From NCBI GenBank assembly GCA_047967505.1, contig CM106540.1: a DNA stretch of 64,000 nucleotides; one strand, given 5' to 3'. Of the stretch, positions 45,664 to 57,738 are shown one piece after another. This stretch comes from Dipteris shenzhenensis. Lineage: Eukaryota; Polypodiophyta; Polypodiopsida; Gleicheniales. Every line of letters begins with the position of its first letter. Positions within the stretch are counted from its first letter, which is position 1. Both the position numbers and the translations under genes were made by a program. The notes beneath the pieces were generated by a model. That model ran no database searches. It saw only the letters and a program-made list of their open reading frames with translations, and was not told where the DNA came from.

Positions 45664-48495
45664 TGTGACTAAGAAAATTGGTGCATGTACTAACCAAATA
45701 TGCATGTGGACTTATCTGTTGGGGATGAAACTTCGCATGGCTCTTAGGCTACCCTAGACCTACATCCACGCAAGATTTGGTCTCCAACTGATTTGGTATG
45801 TGCCACATGGAAGGTATAATGCGTACATTTTTACAATCCCTACTAGTGACTACGCATGAAAAATGGTGCACATACTAACCAAATACACAGGTGGACTTAT
45901 CTATTGGGGATGAAACTCTGCATAGCCCTTAGGCTACCCTAGACCTACATCCATGCAATATTTGGTCTCCAATAGATTTGGTATGTGCCACATGGAAGGT
46001 ATAATGTGTACATTTTTACAATCCCTACTAGTGACTATGTATGAAAAATGGTGCACGTACTAACCAAATACACACGTGGACTTATCTATTGGGGATGAAA
46101 CTTCGCATGGCTCTTAGGCTACCCTAGACATACATCCATGCAAGATTTGGTCTCCAACTGATTTGGTATGTGCCACGTGGAAGGTATAATGCGTACATTT
46201 TTACAATCCCTACTAGTGACTACGTATGAAAAATGGCGCACATACTAACCAAATATGCATGTGGACTTATCTGTTGGGGATGAAACTCTGCACAGCTCTT
46301 AGGCTACCCTAGACCTACATCCATGCAAGATTTGGTCTCCAACTAATTTGGTATGTGCCATGTGGAAGGTATAATGCGTACATTTTTACAATCCCTACTA
46401 GTGACTACGTATGAAAAATGGTGCACGTACTAACCAAATATGCATGTGGACTTATCTGTTGGGGATGAAACTTCGCATGGCTCTTAGGCTACCCTAAACC
46501 TACATTCACACAAGATTTGGTCTCCAATTGATTTGGCATATGCCATGTGGAAGGTATAATGTGTACATTTTTATAATCCCTACTAGTGACTACACATGAA
46601 AAATGGCATACGTACTAACCAAATATGCACGTGGACTTATTTGTTGGAGATGAAACTTTGCAGGCTCTTAGGCTACCTTAAACGTACATCCATTCAAGAT
46701 TTGGTCTCCAACTGATTTGGTATGTGCCACATGGAAGGTATAATGCGTACATTTTTGCAAGCACTCCCTACTAGTGACTATGTATGAAAATTCACGCATG
46801 TACTAACCAAATACGCATGTGGACTTATCTGTTGGGGATGAAACTTCGCACAGCTCTTAGGCTACCCTAGACCTACGTCCACGCAAGGGTTGGTCTCCAA
46901 CTAATTTGGTATGTGCCACATGGAAGGTATAATGCATACATTTTTACAATCCCTACCAGTGACTACGCATGAAAAATGGCACACGTACTAACCAAATATG
47001 CACGTGGACTTATCTGTTGGGGATGAAACTTTGCACGACTCTCAGCTACCCTAGACATACATCCACGCAAGATTTGGTCTCCAACTGACTTGGTATGTGC
47101 CACGTGGAAGTTATAATGCGTACATTTTTACATTCTTACTAGTGACTACACATGAAAAATGGCATACGTACTAACCAAATATGCATGTGGACTTATCTAT
47201 TGGGGATGAAACTTCACACGACTCTGAGGCTACCCTAGATGTACATCCATGCAAGATTTGGTCTCCAACTGATTTGGTATGTGCCACGTAGAAGATATAA
47301 TGCATACATTTTTACATTCCTACTAGTGACTACGCATGAAAAATGATGCACACGTACTAACCAAATATGCACGTGGAGTTATCTGTTGGGGATGAAACTT
47401 TGCACGGCTCTCAGGCTACCTAGATGTACATCCATGCAAGATTTGGTCTCCAACTGATTTGGTATGTGCCACGTGGAAGGTATAATGCGTACATTTTTGC
47501 AAGCACTCCCTACTAGTGACTACATATGAAAAATGGTGCATGTACTAACCAAATACGCATGTGGACTTATCTGTTGGGAATGAAACTCGACACGGCTCTT
47601 AGGCTACTCTAGACCTACATCCATGCAAGATTTGGTCTCCAACTGATTTATTATGTGCCACATGGAAGGTATAATGCGTACATTTTTACAATTCCTACTA
47701 GTGACTATGCATGAAGAATGGTGCACGTACTAACCAAATACACACGTGGACTTATCTATTGGGGATGAAACTTTGCACGGCTCTTAGGCTACCTTAGACC
47801 TAGATCCATGCAAGATTTGGTCTCCAACTGATTTGGTATGTGCCACATGGAAGGTATAATGCGTACATTTTTACATTCCTACTAGTGACCGCATGAAAAA
47901 TGGCGCACATGTACTAACCAAATACGCACGTGGACTTATCTATTGGGGATGAAACTTCACATGGCTCTCAAGCTACCTAGATGTACATCCATGCAAGATT
48001 TGGTCTCCAACTGATTTGGTATGTGCCACGTGGAAGGTATAATGTGTACATTTTTACATTCCTACTAGTGACTATGCATGAAAAATGGTGCACGTATTAA
48101 CCAAATACGCATGCTGGCTTATCTGCTGGGGATGAAACTTCGCATAGCTCTTAGGCTACCGTAGACCTAGATCCATGCGAGATTTGGTTCCCAACTTATT
48201 TGGTATGTGCCATGTGGAAGGTATAATGCGTACATTTTACATACCTATGAGTGACTACGCATGAAAAATAGCGCACACATACTAACCAAATATGCACGTG
48301 GACTTATTTGTTGGGGATGAAACTTTGCACGGCTCTCAGGCTACCCTAAACGTACATCCACACAAGATTTGGTCTCCAACTGATTTGGTATGTGTCACGT
48401 GGAAGGTATAATGCGTATATTTTTACATTCCTACTAGTGACTACGCATGAAAAATCGCACATGTACTAACCAAATACGCACGTGGACTTATCATA
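45664..48495. repeat. 185-bp satellite, about 16 tandem units
   Basis: The word taaccaaata recurs at 45691, 45876, 46061, 46246, 46431, 46616, 46804, 46989, 47172, 47358, 47546, 47731, 47915, 48098, 48283 and 48467, a period of 183-188 bp. Each unit also contains gtggacttatctgttggggatgaa-like, ttggtctccaactgattt-like and ggaaggtataatgcgtac-like stretches. Units differ by scattered substitutions, mostly transitions at CG/TG/CA positions. No coding potential. The length suits one nucleosome plus linker. Confidence 0.97.
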
Positions 48496-48504
48496 TGCAC
48501 GTGG

Positions 48505-48524
48505 ACGTATGTTAAAGCTCATAG

Positions 48525-48564
<40 letters not shown>

Positions 48565-48799
48565 TATACTTGAACACCTTTTCAATGCTTAATGTTTACA
48601 ATTACTTCACACGTCATTATTTTTAAAATATCTTATGTATTAGATGTGTGAATTGAGATATCTAAAGTTCAAAATCATACTCCTAATTTTAAATCCGCAC
48701 ATGGGGATGAAACTTCGCATGGATCTTAGGTTTAGTATAATAATTGCAAGCATTGATATATATGAAATTCAATGATATTCAAAATGATAAAGTTCATAG

Positions 48800-48873
<74 letters not shown>

Positions 48874-49003
48874 TATACTTGAACACCTTTTCAATGCTTA
48901 ATGTTTACAATTACTTCACACAGCATTATTTTTAAAATACCTTATGTATTAGATGTGTGAATTGAGATATCTGAAATTCAAAATCATACTCCTAATTTTA
49001 AAT
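48505..49003. repeat. 309-bp tandem duplication carrying (GA)n arrays
   Basis: The block from aagctcatagcaagaga through (GA)n and ccttatacttgaacac to cctaattttaaat recurs 309 bp downstream. GA arrays are at 48527-48560 and, longer, at 48803-48869. Between the copies lies a short piece of the 185-bp satellite (ggggatgaaacttcgcatgg, about 48700-48720). Confidence 0.9.
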
Positions 49004-49199
49004 GTTTATGTTAGATTTGAACAAACTATAAACTGAGATAAACAAAGAAGAACATCATGAAAGTACTAAAATGCTCATACATCATAAAAGTAAGAACAAT
49101 ATCATGAAAGTACCAAAATGAATGTGTACATCATCATCATCATCATGCAGAAGTGCATCCCTAAACAATATGTGTGAAGCCTAAACAATCATCCTGAAT

Positions 49200-50126
49200 C
49201 AAAATATGATAACTCCACATATGATCCTCTAGTCATCCTTTGATGTGGTTCCTGTATGACCCACAGCCCAACCATCTGCTATGTGCCCTCAGGCAAAGCC
49301 GAATCAAATGGGCCAGCCTCATCCTGATGAAGAGGAGGGCATGCTACATGAGCCACTGCTGCCATCTCTACCTCCCTCGTCTCCTCTATGTATGCGCGCC
49401 TCAGCTCCCAAAGTCATGCATCAGTGAATACTCATGCCTCGAATCCAGCACGAGTAATCGTCTCTACATGTAGAAGATGCTGGTCCACCCAAGCTGCTGC
49501 TCCACCCACTGCTGCAATGATATCTGAAGCTCTACCTCTCGCTCAATACAATGTGCCTCCTTTGCTCGTGCCTCGTCACCTGGCATGAAATCACCATATG
49601 AGAAGCATCACGGAACACACGCTACAACCACTGATGTATCAACACACGCTACAACCACTGATGTATCAACTGTCCTAGGTTTGGATGTGCCTTGAATCAG
49701 AACAACTGACGTGCTTAGGCAAACATGAACATCATTGATAATGATGATGTGGCCCTCAGCGTCGAAAGAATCTAGTATTTCTTCTACCAGAGCTTCATCC
49801 CATGCTTGCTTCCATGGTAGACAAGAAAAATTTAGGAGTCTATTTCTCCTCAAAATACCCCTGGCTATCTCGTTGCTAAAATCTTCAATAGGATGTGGGG
49901 GCGACACATGGGAAGGTGCCCTATGCCTCTTCTGGTGATTTGTTCGATCTCTCTGCTCCTCCATAACCACGAACACTGCGTAGAGGCTGATTGAAAGTGA
50001 GGATGATGGAGAAAGTAGAGAATGAAGTAAACCATTGGGCACAACAAAAACAAAAGTGTTGTTATAAGCAACGGAGCTGCAAGAAATTGCAATAGCAAAT
50101 GAAAACCCAAAACCAAATGTATCCAA
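49200..50126 (-). other. Unassigned minus-strand coding-like region
   Basis: The open frame 49608-50126 includes a hydrophobic start, then from about 49963 MEEQRDRTNHQKRHRAPSH and WKQAWDEALVEEILDSF. A second stretch at about 49460-49580 looks coiled-coil-like (ARAKEAHCIEREVELQ). No family was recognised; a decayed transposon accessory gene is possible. A 26-bp tandem repeat near 49618-49670 produces a duplicated DTSVVVACV. Confidence 0.3.
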
Positions 50127-50342
50127 ATGAGATCTAAAATTGGACGTCTTGTCAAATGAATGGCTGCATGATTAAGTGGAGTACCCCTTTCTTGGACATG
50201 ATTATCCTGAATTAATGCCCCCACAATGTTCAAACTGCCACATGTCAACATACAGTATATCTCTTCCACTGTCACTAAGCACCTAATTGGCACTTGCGCT
50301 GGCATAAAATTCACCAAGGCATTATTAATTGAGTACCCTGCA

Positions 50343-51084
50343 TCAAAGTTCTAGATGGCTGAGGAACACATTACTCGATAGGGCTTCACTTTACTCCCAT
50401 TATACAACTCGAGGAATACATTTCCTTGCAGATCTTCTAGTTGTATTGTACCATTGGAAAAAACTTTAGTTAGCCAGTAGGGACAATTCCAACCAAGTTT
50501 GAAATTTGTTTTGAGGGGTCCCAACCTGGCATTATATAAGACTACGAGCATACCCTTTTTCAAATGCTCAGGCACAATATGCCTATCATACCATGCCTTT
50601 CTCCTATGCTTGATAGTGATATGAAGAATGGGAACAATAGATTCTAAGGGGACCACTGCTTCCAAGCCAAAAGCCATATGGAAAGAAGTAAGATTTGTAG
50701 TGACCATATAAGTAGTTCAGTATGCCTAGAGTGTGGAATGAAGTTTAGTATCCTAATAACTTTTAGATGATTATATTGCTTTAGTGAGGATAATCTTGAG
50801 TGTCTTGTTTGTGGATTCAGCTTAACCATTTCCATGAGGATAATAAGTAGTTAAAACTATATGCATCATTTTTAATTCAATCTTGAGCAACTGCACAACA
50901 TCATTGAGAAAATGTGAACCTTGTCACTAACAAGTTTGTATAGGGCATCCATATCTATAGATGATGTTTTCAAAGATAGACTTGGTAGTGTTCCATGTCG
51001 AGTTATCTTGGAGTGCCTTAGCGTTAACACTGTGGGAGCTTTCCCCTTTAAATCCCTTGCAATTTTAGAGGCAAACTCCTTTTG
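50343..51084 (-). pseudogene. Ty3/gypsy integrase C-terminal half (Tat/Athila-like)
   Basis: Minus-strand blocks in order: KALQDNSTWNTTKSIFENIIYRYGCP (about 51035-50958), GSHFLNDVVQLLK (about 50925), YYPHGNG (about 50840), then in the frame 50351-50707 FHMAFGLEAVVPLES, WYDRHIVPEHLKKG, NCPYWLTKVFSNGTIQLEDLQG and NGSKVKPYRV. This is the C-terminal integrase of gypsy elements; the FGLEAVVP and LKPY-type ending suits the Tat/Athila lineage. The catalytic Asp-Glu region is partly frame-disrupted. It is interrupted at 51084 by copia-3. The remainder of the element was not found on the far side. Confidence 0.85.
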
Positions 51085-51242
51085 TGTTGGGGTAAAGGCC
51101 ATGTGGCCAGTCCCGTGTACATAGTATACTATGCTTCCACTATATATACTATGCATACCTATTCTTTGGTGTCTCTTAACACCCCCACATTGTGTGTTCT
51201 CCTCTCCTTCTTGTTGCCCTTTGCTATCCCCGATCCCCTTCA
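51085..51242 (+). repeat. 5' LTR of copia-3
   Basis: Starts TGTTGGGGTAAAGG and ends CCCCTTCA (158 bp), three bases before a primer site. The first 71 bp recur at 57668-57738 with one difference. Confidence 0.85.
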
Positions 51243-51245
51243 AAC

Positions 51246-51257
51246 TGGTATCAGAGC
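51246..51257 (+). other. Primer-binding site of copia-3
   Basis: TGGTATCAGAGC, complementary to initiator tRNA-Met. Confidence 0.9.
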
Positions 51258-52250
51258 TCTGGGAAGCTTGGTGACAGCCCCTGATGACCTTGAGTAGCTT
51301 GGTGGTAGACTGGAGCCACTCGGTGGAGTAAGGAGTTCTGTTTCCTAGAGAGTTTGAGAGAGAGGTGAAGAGTGAGAGACCCTTGAGCTACTTGCAGCTG
51401 TGGAAAAGAAATCTCTGGTGTGTTGAGGGAGAACCCTGGTCGTGGTTGAGGATAAGAGAGACGAATCTCTGGCTTGTCCTCCCTTCTACAGGCAGTTTTT
51501 AGTCACAACGTCGAAATTTTGCGAACAAATACTCTATTTTACTCAATTTCGATGCTCTAAGAAATTTCAAGTCCTTTGGACGTGGGTCTGCTATTTTTTG
51601 GCCAAATTCGATCGTTTACAGCCCAAATCGCTGTTTCAAAATTCTCAGATAGTCATTTTTTACTGGACAACAATTTTTGATATTTAATATCTCTTTTTCT
51701 GTCAGTAATTTGGACTCATGGTCAACACAAGACTTGGAGATTTTTGGATTTTCTACAAGTTTGCCTTCTGCAAGAAAGCCATCCGACATTCCGTTTGGGA
51801 GATATTCACTGGCGAAACCTGCTCATAAAATTTGTAGACATTTTGTGTGACAGTCACTTCTTGAGTCACTTTTGGAGCTGCCATATCTTCTCATCCTCGG
51901 AGAATTTGCTCAGCTCACTTCTGAGAAGTTGGAGTATTCCCAACTTGCTACAAGTTTGCTGTTCATCGCTTTGCCATTCGACCACTACTTTGTGAGATAT
52001 AGCGCTCTTTTGGCATGTCATTTGGCATTTTTTCACAATTCGGTGAAGGACCAAGTAAGAGGCTATTTCTTGCACTTGTCTCTACCTTATTTTGTTTTTT
52101 GCATTTGTTGCAATATTTTCTTCTTGGCATGGCCCATCGGATATGGTGGTAGAGCTTGCCATTTGGTAGAGTGGTGGTGAGGTTTGGTGCAGGACACAAA
52201 TTTGACACAACGTAAAGTGCAAACTTGAGCATGGTTTTTTGAGGCATTTG

Positions 52251-52436
52251 GGATGCCATATGCAGTGAATTTTTGGGCAACAGTTGCAATTGGTAAATGC
52301 TACATTTTGGATGCCATATGCAGTGAATTTTTGGGCAACAGTTGCAATTGGTAAATGCTACATTTTGGATGCCACATGCAGTGAATTTTTGGGCAACAGT
52401 TGCAATTGGTAAATGCTACAGTTTGGATGTCATATG
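52251..52436. repeat. 58-bp tandem repeat in copia-3 leader
   Basis: The ggatgccatatgcagtgaat unit starts at 52251, 52309 and 52367, with a partial fourth at 52425. Copies one and two are nearly identical. Confidence 0.93.
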
Positions 52437-52630
52437 CCATGTTGGGTCAATGCAATTGTATGCAAGGATTCTTTACTTGTTGCTAAAGGTTTTGGCACTG
52501 GTTTAAGTGCGGGCACTTGTTGTATAGGCTATGCACTTGTAGTGCATTTCACTCTTTGGTGGCATTGATTGCTTCCAAGGAGCTAAGCGTTTGAGCATCA
52601 TTATTGTCTTGTTGTTGTGGCTTGGACATT

Positions 52631-53478
52631 ATGGCAGATTCGTCATCTATGATGAACATTAAAAAGCTAGAGGGAACTAGCAACTTTGATGTGTGGTAGA
52701 CACAATGCATGAACATACTGTATCTCAAGGACCAATATGTTCCCATTCAAGAGTAAGGCATGAAGCCTACATCTATGACAGATGCTGAATGGTGGAGGCT
52801 AAACACACTTGCTAAAGCCACTATTATGTTGACATGTTGCGATGACATTGTTATGAGCATTCGGAATGAGAACACTGCATGGGATGCATGGCAGAGATTA
52901 GGGACATTGTATGCACAGTAAAGTGCTTCTAGCAAAGTTTTTTGGTTGAAGAAGCTTGTACAATTGCAAATGAGAGAAGGGCAATCTGTATTGACTCATT
53001 TGAATGAGTTTAATAAGACTTTCAGTCATGTTATTCAGCATGGGCTGAATTTGGATGATGAGGTTAAGTCATCATTGCTCTTGGTCAGTTTGCCTCCCAG
53101 TTGGGATACATTTGTCACAGCCACTAGTAACTCTCATCATTTGTAGGTCTATGCTGATGTAGAGGGTGCCATCATGCAGGAGACATGAATAGGCAAAATA
53201 GAGCAGGTTCCAAAGCCTCTAGTGCTATGAATGTCAGAGGTAGACAACAGGACAGACATAAAGACAAAAGAGGCAAGTCTAGAAGCAAATCTAGATCTAA
53301 AAAGGACATTGTGTGCTTTTACTGTGAGAAAAAAGGGCATTATAAGAGTCAATGTCATAAACTACAGGCTAACAAAAAGGCAGGCAAAGTGGAGTCAAAG
53401 GATAAGAAAGAGGACGATGAACAAAACAAGGACAAAGGGAAGGGCAAAGTTGAAGCAAATGCTCTTTCGTACGCTTCT
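52631..53478 (+). pseudogene. copia-3 gag
   Basis: From ATG 52631: MADSSSMMNIKKLEG and NFDVW, a TAG near 52697, a UBN2-type capsid region (WDAWQRLGTLYAQ, TAA near 52919, KKLVQLQMREGQSVLTHLNEF, SLPPSWDTFV), a TAG near 53144, then a Lys-rich tract with a CCHC knuckle CFYCEKKGHYKSQC at 53314-53355. It breaks at 53484 where the nested LTR element is inserted. Coding for the spacer before protease resumes at 56355. Confidence 0.88.
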
Positions 53479-53483
53479 CCAGG

Positions 53484-56349
53484 TGAGAAAACATGCGTCA
53501 GGATCCATGGAGCGCTCTAAGGTGGATGGAACCTATGTGGAAACATGATGAAGAGAATGCTCATGAAATGTACCTCAAGTCAATTAGGTTCCAAGATAGA
53601 TTAGCTTGGACTCATAAATAGAATCTTGAGTGAATGTGCATTTCTCCCTCGTAATCAACAATACATGATAGGCCTCTTATATAAAGAGTGCCCTTTGAAT
53701 AGTCAACACTTGTGGGATCCTCTGATCCACATCTCTCCTTGTGGATATCCTCAATCCACATCTCTACATCATGTAGTCCACATCCTAGGGTGGCTACTTT
53801 AATTCTTTCCTATACCATACCTTAGCCTTTAATTATGTGCTCATGGCACCATATCTCTCAACACCTCCCCTTGGTGCCATGATCCTTTGGCTACTGCAAG
53901 GTGGTCAGATGTGAGTTACATTCCATCACCTCCCCTTAGTGCATGCATTGCTACTTAAGGTGGTCAAGTGTGGATTTACATGTCAATACCTCCCCTGGGT
54001 GCTTTTATAGCTACTCTCAGGTGGTCAGGTTTGATTTACAAAATATAGGCAAAGTTGGCAAGGGTTTTTGTTTCTCAATACATTCCATTGATGTCACCTT
54101 TTGGCTCATGGCTTGATGACGATGGCGTTTGGTGTAGCTTCATGCATGATGCTTTGTTCTTCCATGTGCCTTAATGCTTTATGTGTGGATGCCATGCTTT
54201 GTACTATGGTCATCTCATGCACTTGTGCTTTTGGCATGCTTATGACAGCAATGTGTGCATTCATGCTTTGCTTTATCATTTGTTGCAAAGGTCTTACCAA
54301 TTGATTTCTTTCAATATTGGCAGTGTCTAATTGCATACAATGATTATGACTTGACAAACGTGTAGAGCTTGAAAAGACGATCACTTTTTCTTTTTGGAGC
54401 ATGTGCAAATTCCTCCTAGATTGCAAGTTATAGCCTATCGAAGTTTTTGTGAAGAAGAGGGGGCATATGGAGTCACATGCACAAGAAGGACTGTGCTTGT
54501 GGAGAGGCAAGTGTTCCTTGCTGGCACTGTGTGCTAAGGTGCGGTAGCTTTAACCCAAGACTACACAAACGTAACCATGGTACAAATAAACCAAGCAAGT
54601 GAACCTAACCCTACTAACTTAACCATCCGTGGTTCTAAGCACTGAATCATGGTTCATTTAAGTCTGCCACATGTCAAAAAATTAGAACCGTGGAGGAGGA
54701 TAAGGTTTCGGGTGAATTTTTATTTCTTTGTCGTTGTTGCTGGCGTCACGACCCGATCAGATACTTCCTTCTAGCTGCTCTTTGCTTCACGCAGTCGAGT
54801 AGTAGAGCTGCTTTGTTCATTGCAAATTGTTGATGCCGAGTTCTTCTGGCGAGGCTTTTGGAGCGGACGTCGATTGGAGAGGTATGTTATGGAAGGAGGC
54901 TAGAGCTTTGGTCCTGGTTGTAGACGCAGTCGCTGGTTGGCCGATGTATGCTACTAGAGTTTTTCATTGCTAGAGGTCTGTTGAGCCATATATGAAGCAG
55001 AAGCGCTGGCTGCTCTTAGATGGTCACTACTGGTTGTGGTTGGCTAGGCCGTCGGGCTGGAGTCACTGCTAATGTAGAGGGACTGCTTGCATGTGATGAA
55101 GTCTGTCATTAGATGTGCTATTGTCCGAGTCTGCCTTTGTGTGCGTACAATCCGTCAGTGCTGCTGTGTCCATGCTTAGTCGGTTGGATGTTGGAAACCA
55201 AGAGCTATAGTGACGTAGGCTTTGGGGCCTTGGCAGCCTTAGGAGCTTTCGGAGCAACCAGTCTTGGCTGGTTTTGGCTTTTGCTGCCGAGAGCAAGGAA
55301 TAGCACTGCTCACGGGTGTTGATGGCATCGCAAGAGCCGTAGAGCCATTGTCCATCTTAGTAAGCTGACGGATTCTGCTGCTGTGCTCGCTGCTCGCTTG
55401 GTTGGCTGCTGTGTATAGGTGATTTACTAGTCGCACTTCTTGCTTGTTAGGTCGTAGGACGGCTTAGTTGCACTGCTATCACTCGAGTCATGTGTGCCTT
55501 TGTTGTTTGCTTGCTTGAGACATAGTAGTCTGCTGCCTGCGTGATCGCTATACATTGGAGCATGTAAATAGGCCAAGAATAGTAGTTTGTGTCTTGAAGG
55601 CTGCGTATGCAGACCTCGCTTGTCACTTGCTACAGATTGGCATTGATGGAATCATTTGACTTGTGTTTTGTCCCGCACTCCTTGCTTTGTTGAACTTGTC
55701 AAAGTCTGCCGGCTTGCTTTGTTTGTGAGGTAAGCTTTGTGTAGATACGCTTTTAGGCGATGAATCTCTCTCCCTCTTTCGAGAAGTATAGTACAAAACT
55801 GTCTCTCTCTCCCTAAGAAGAAGAAGAAGAACCCTCACAAATCTCTCAATCACGAAGAGAACATAAATCTCTCACTCTAAAACTAAAACTAACCTAGGAG
55901 AACTCACAAGTTCCTAAGGCGTGCATATAACTAATCTAGGATACTAGACCTAAGCTCTGATACCATGAGAAAACATGCATGCCTCAGGATCCATGGAGTG
56001 CTCTAAGGTGGATGGAACCTATGTGGAAACATGATGAAGAGAATGCTCATGAAATGTACCTCAAGTCAATTAGGTTCCAAGATAGATTAGCTTGGACTCA
56101 TAAACAGAATCTTGAGTGAATGTGCATTTCTCCCTTGTAATCAACAATACATGATAGGCCTCTTATATAGAGAGTGCCCTTTGAATAGTCAACACTTGTG
56201 GGATCCTCTGATCCACATGTCTCCTTGTGGATATCCTCAATCCACATCTCCACATCATGTAGTCCACATCCTAGGGTGGCTACTTTAATTCTTTCCTATA
56301 CCATAACTTAGCCTTTAATTATGTGCTCATGGCACCATATCTCTCAACA
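53484..56349 (-). mobile_element. Nested non-autonomous LTR element in copia-3
   Basis: LTRs at 53484-53873 (390 bp) and 55966-56349 (384 bp), very similar, with target duplication CCAGG (53479-53483 and 56350-56354). The primer site lies on the minus strand at 55954-55965 (TGGTATCAGAGC), directly beside the 5' LTR, and a purine tract (53874-53883) sits beside the 3' LTR, so the element reads right to left. The 2.1-kb interior has no protease, integrase or RT. The only notable sense frame is 134 codons (54106-54510), without recognised domains. It fits a small LARD-type element mobilised by a copia relative. Confidence 0.93.
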
Positions 56350-56354
56350 CCAGG

Positions 56355-57667
56355 TTCTCATGATAGAGGTGTGACACGCCAAGGTGGTGTTACCATTGAG
56401 GAGATTGATAACATAGTGGATGAGTATGTAGCAGAATAGGAGATACTTTATATGTCTTCTCATGATGACCAGCACTTGCTAGCTAGCATGGACACTGCTA
56501 TGCATACTTGGCTCATTGATTCGGGAGCTTCGTTTCATGTCACTCCACATCGTGAGTGGTTCACAACATACATGGCAGGTGACATGGGACCGGTTTTTCT
56601 TGGAGATGATCATGAGCTACGTATTGCAGGCATTGGTGATATTGATCTCCAGGTTGGTCATGGACGCATTTTTACACTTCATGATGTAAGGCATGTACCT
56701 GAGCTAAAGAAGAATCTCATCAGTGTAAGTCAGCTTGACTTTAGTGGTCATGTACTCTCTTTTGGTCATGGGAAATGGAAAATATGTAAAGGATCTTTGG
56801 TCATGACAAAGGGATCATTGGTTGATTCTCTATACCCTCTTTCTTGTACTGTTTCATGTAGTTCAGCTCATGCTACCACAGAGCTACCAATAGGTGTGTT
56901 GTGGCATTGCCGATTGGGGCATATGAGTAAGAAAGGAATGGAAATCTTATCTCATTGTGGCTACTTGCCTGTGTTTAGTGGCTCTGAATTTGCTAATTGT
57001 GAACATTGCTTATGCAATGGGAGTAGTGAGCCGATACATGGCGAATCCTGGCAAACGGCACTGGGAAGCAGTGAAAGGGGTTATGAGGTATCTCAAAGGC
57101 ACTCAGGATATGTGCATATGCTTTAGGCAGACAGATTCAGCGGTACATGGGTATGTAGATGCTGATTATGCAGGTTGTCCAGTGAGTAGGAAGTCGACTA
57201 TAGGCTACTTGTTCACATTTGTAGGTGGTGCGATTTCATGGGTCTCTCATCTATAGGGTTGTGTTACCCTTTCTAACACTGAGGCAGAGTATGTGGCAGC
57301 CACGGAGGCCACAAAGGAGGCCATATGACTTTCTCATCTCTTGGCAGAGTTAGGTATGTTACAGGAGATTCTAGTGCTACACTGCGACAGCCACACTGCT
57401 ATCATGTTGGCCCGAAATCCAATATTCCATGCCAAGACAAAGCACATTGATATCAAGTACCATTTCATATGGTAGGTACTTGGTGATAAGCTCATCCAGC
57501 TTGTCAAGATTCATACGGATGACAATCGTGCAGATCTTCTTATGAAGAGTCTAGCTTCAGCAAGGTTTGCACATTACCGAGACCTCATGGGTATTGGATA
57601 GGTGACCTTCTTCTATTGTTGTACATACTCTCACTCCCCTTAGGCACATCGCCTTTAAGTGGGAGGT
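56355..57667 (+). pseudogene. copia-3 remaining pol: protease joined to RNase H
   Basis: The frame 56452-57126 contains protease WLIDSGASFHVTPH (DSG at 56518-56526), DVRHVPELKKNLISV and the GAG_preintegrase region WHCRLGHMSKKGM. Near 57010 the sequence jumps straight to the end of RT and RNase H in another frame: SRYMANPGKRHWEAV, LKGT, VDADYAGCP, then NTEAEYVAATEA, LHCDSHTAI and KHIDIKYH. Integrase and the RT catalytic core are absent, so this is an internally deleted, non-autonomous copy. Several TAG/TGA stops are present. Confidence 0.9.
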
Positions 57668-57738
57668 TGTTGGGGTAAAGGCCATGTGGCCAGTCCCATG
57701 TACATAGTATACTATGCTTCCACTATATATACTATGCA
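57668..57738 (+). repeat. Truncated 3' LTR of copia-3 (71 bp)
   Basis: Preceded by a purine tract (aagtgggaggt) and matching the first 71 bp of the 5' LTR, then breaking off at CTATGCA, where DDE-like sequence begins. No target duplication links the two outer flanks (TTTTG on the left, AACTC on the right). Confidence 0.85.

Noticed and set aside
45664-48495. CRISPR-like repeat array
   Set aside because: The whole 185-bp unit is repeated with no unique spacers, in a plant genome; it is a satellite.
49608-50126. 172-codon minus-strand frame as a defined gene
   Set aside because: No family recognised, part of it is a short tandem repeat, and the flanks are transposons; kept only as an unassigned region.
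57668-57738. A complete 71-bp TRIM-type LTR with TG...CA ends
   Set aside because: In the 5' copy the homology continues to 158 bp and the primer site lies after base 158, so the 71-bp form is a truncated LTR whose CA end is chance.
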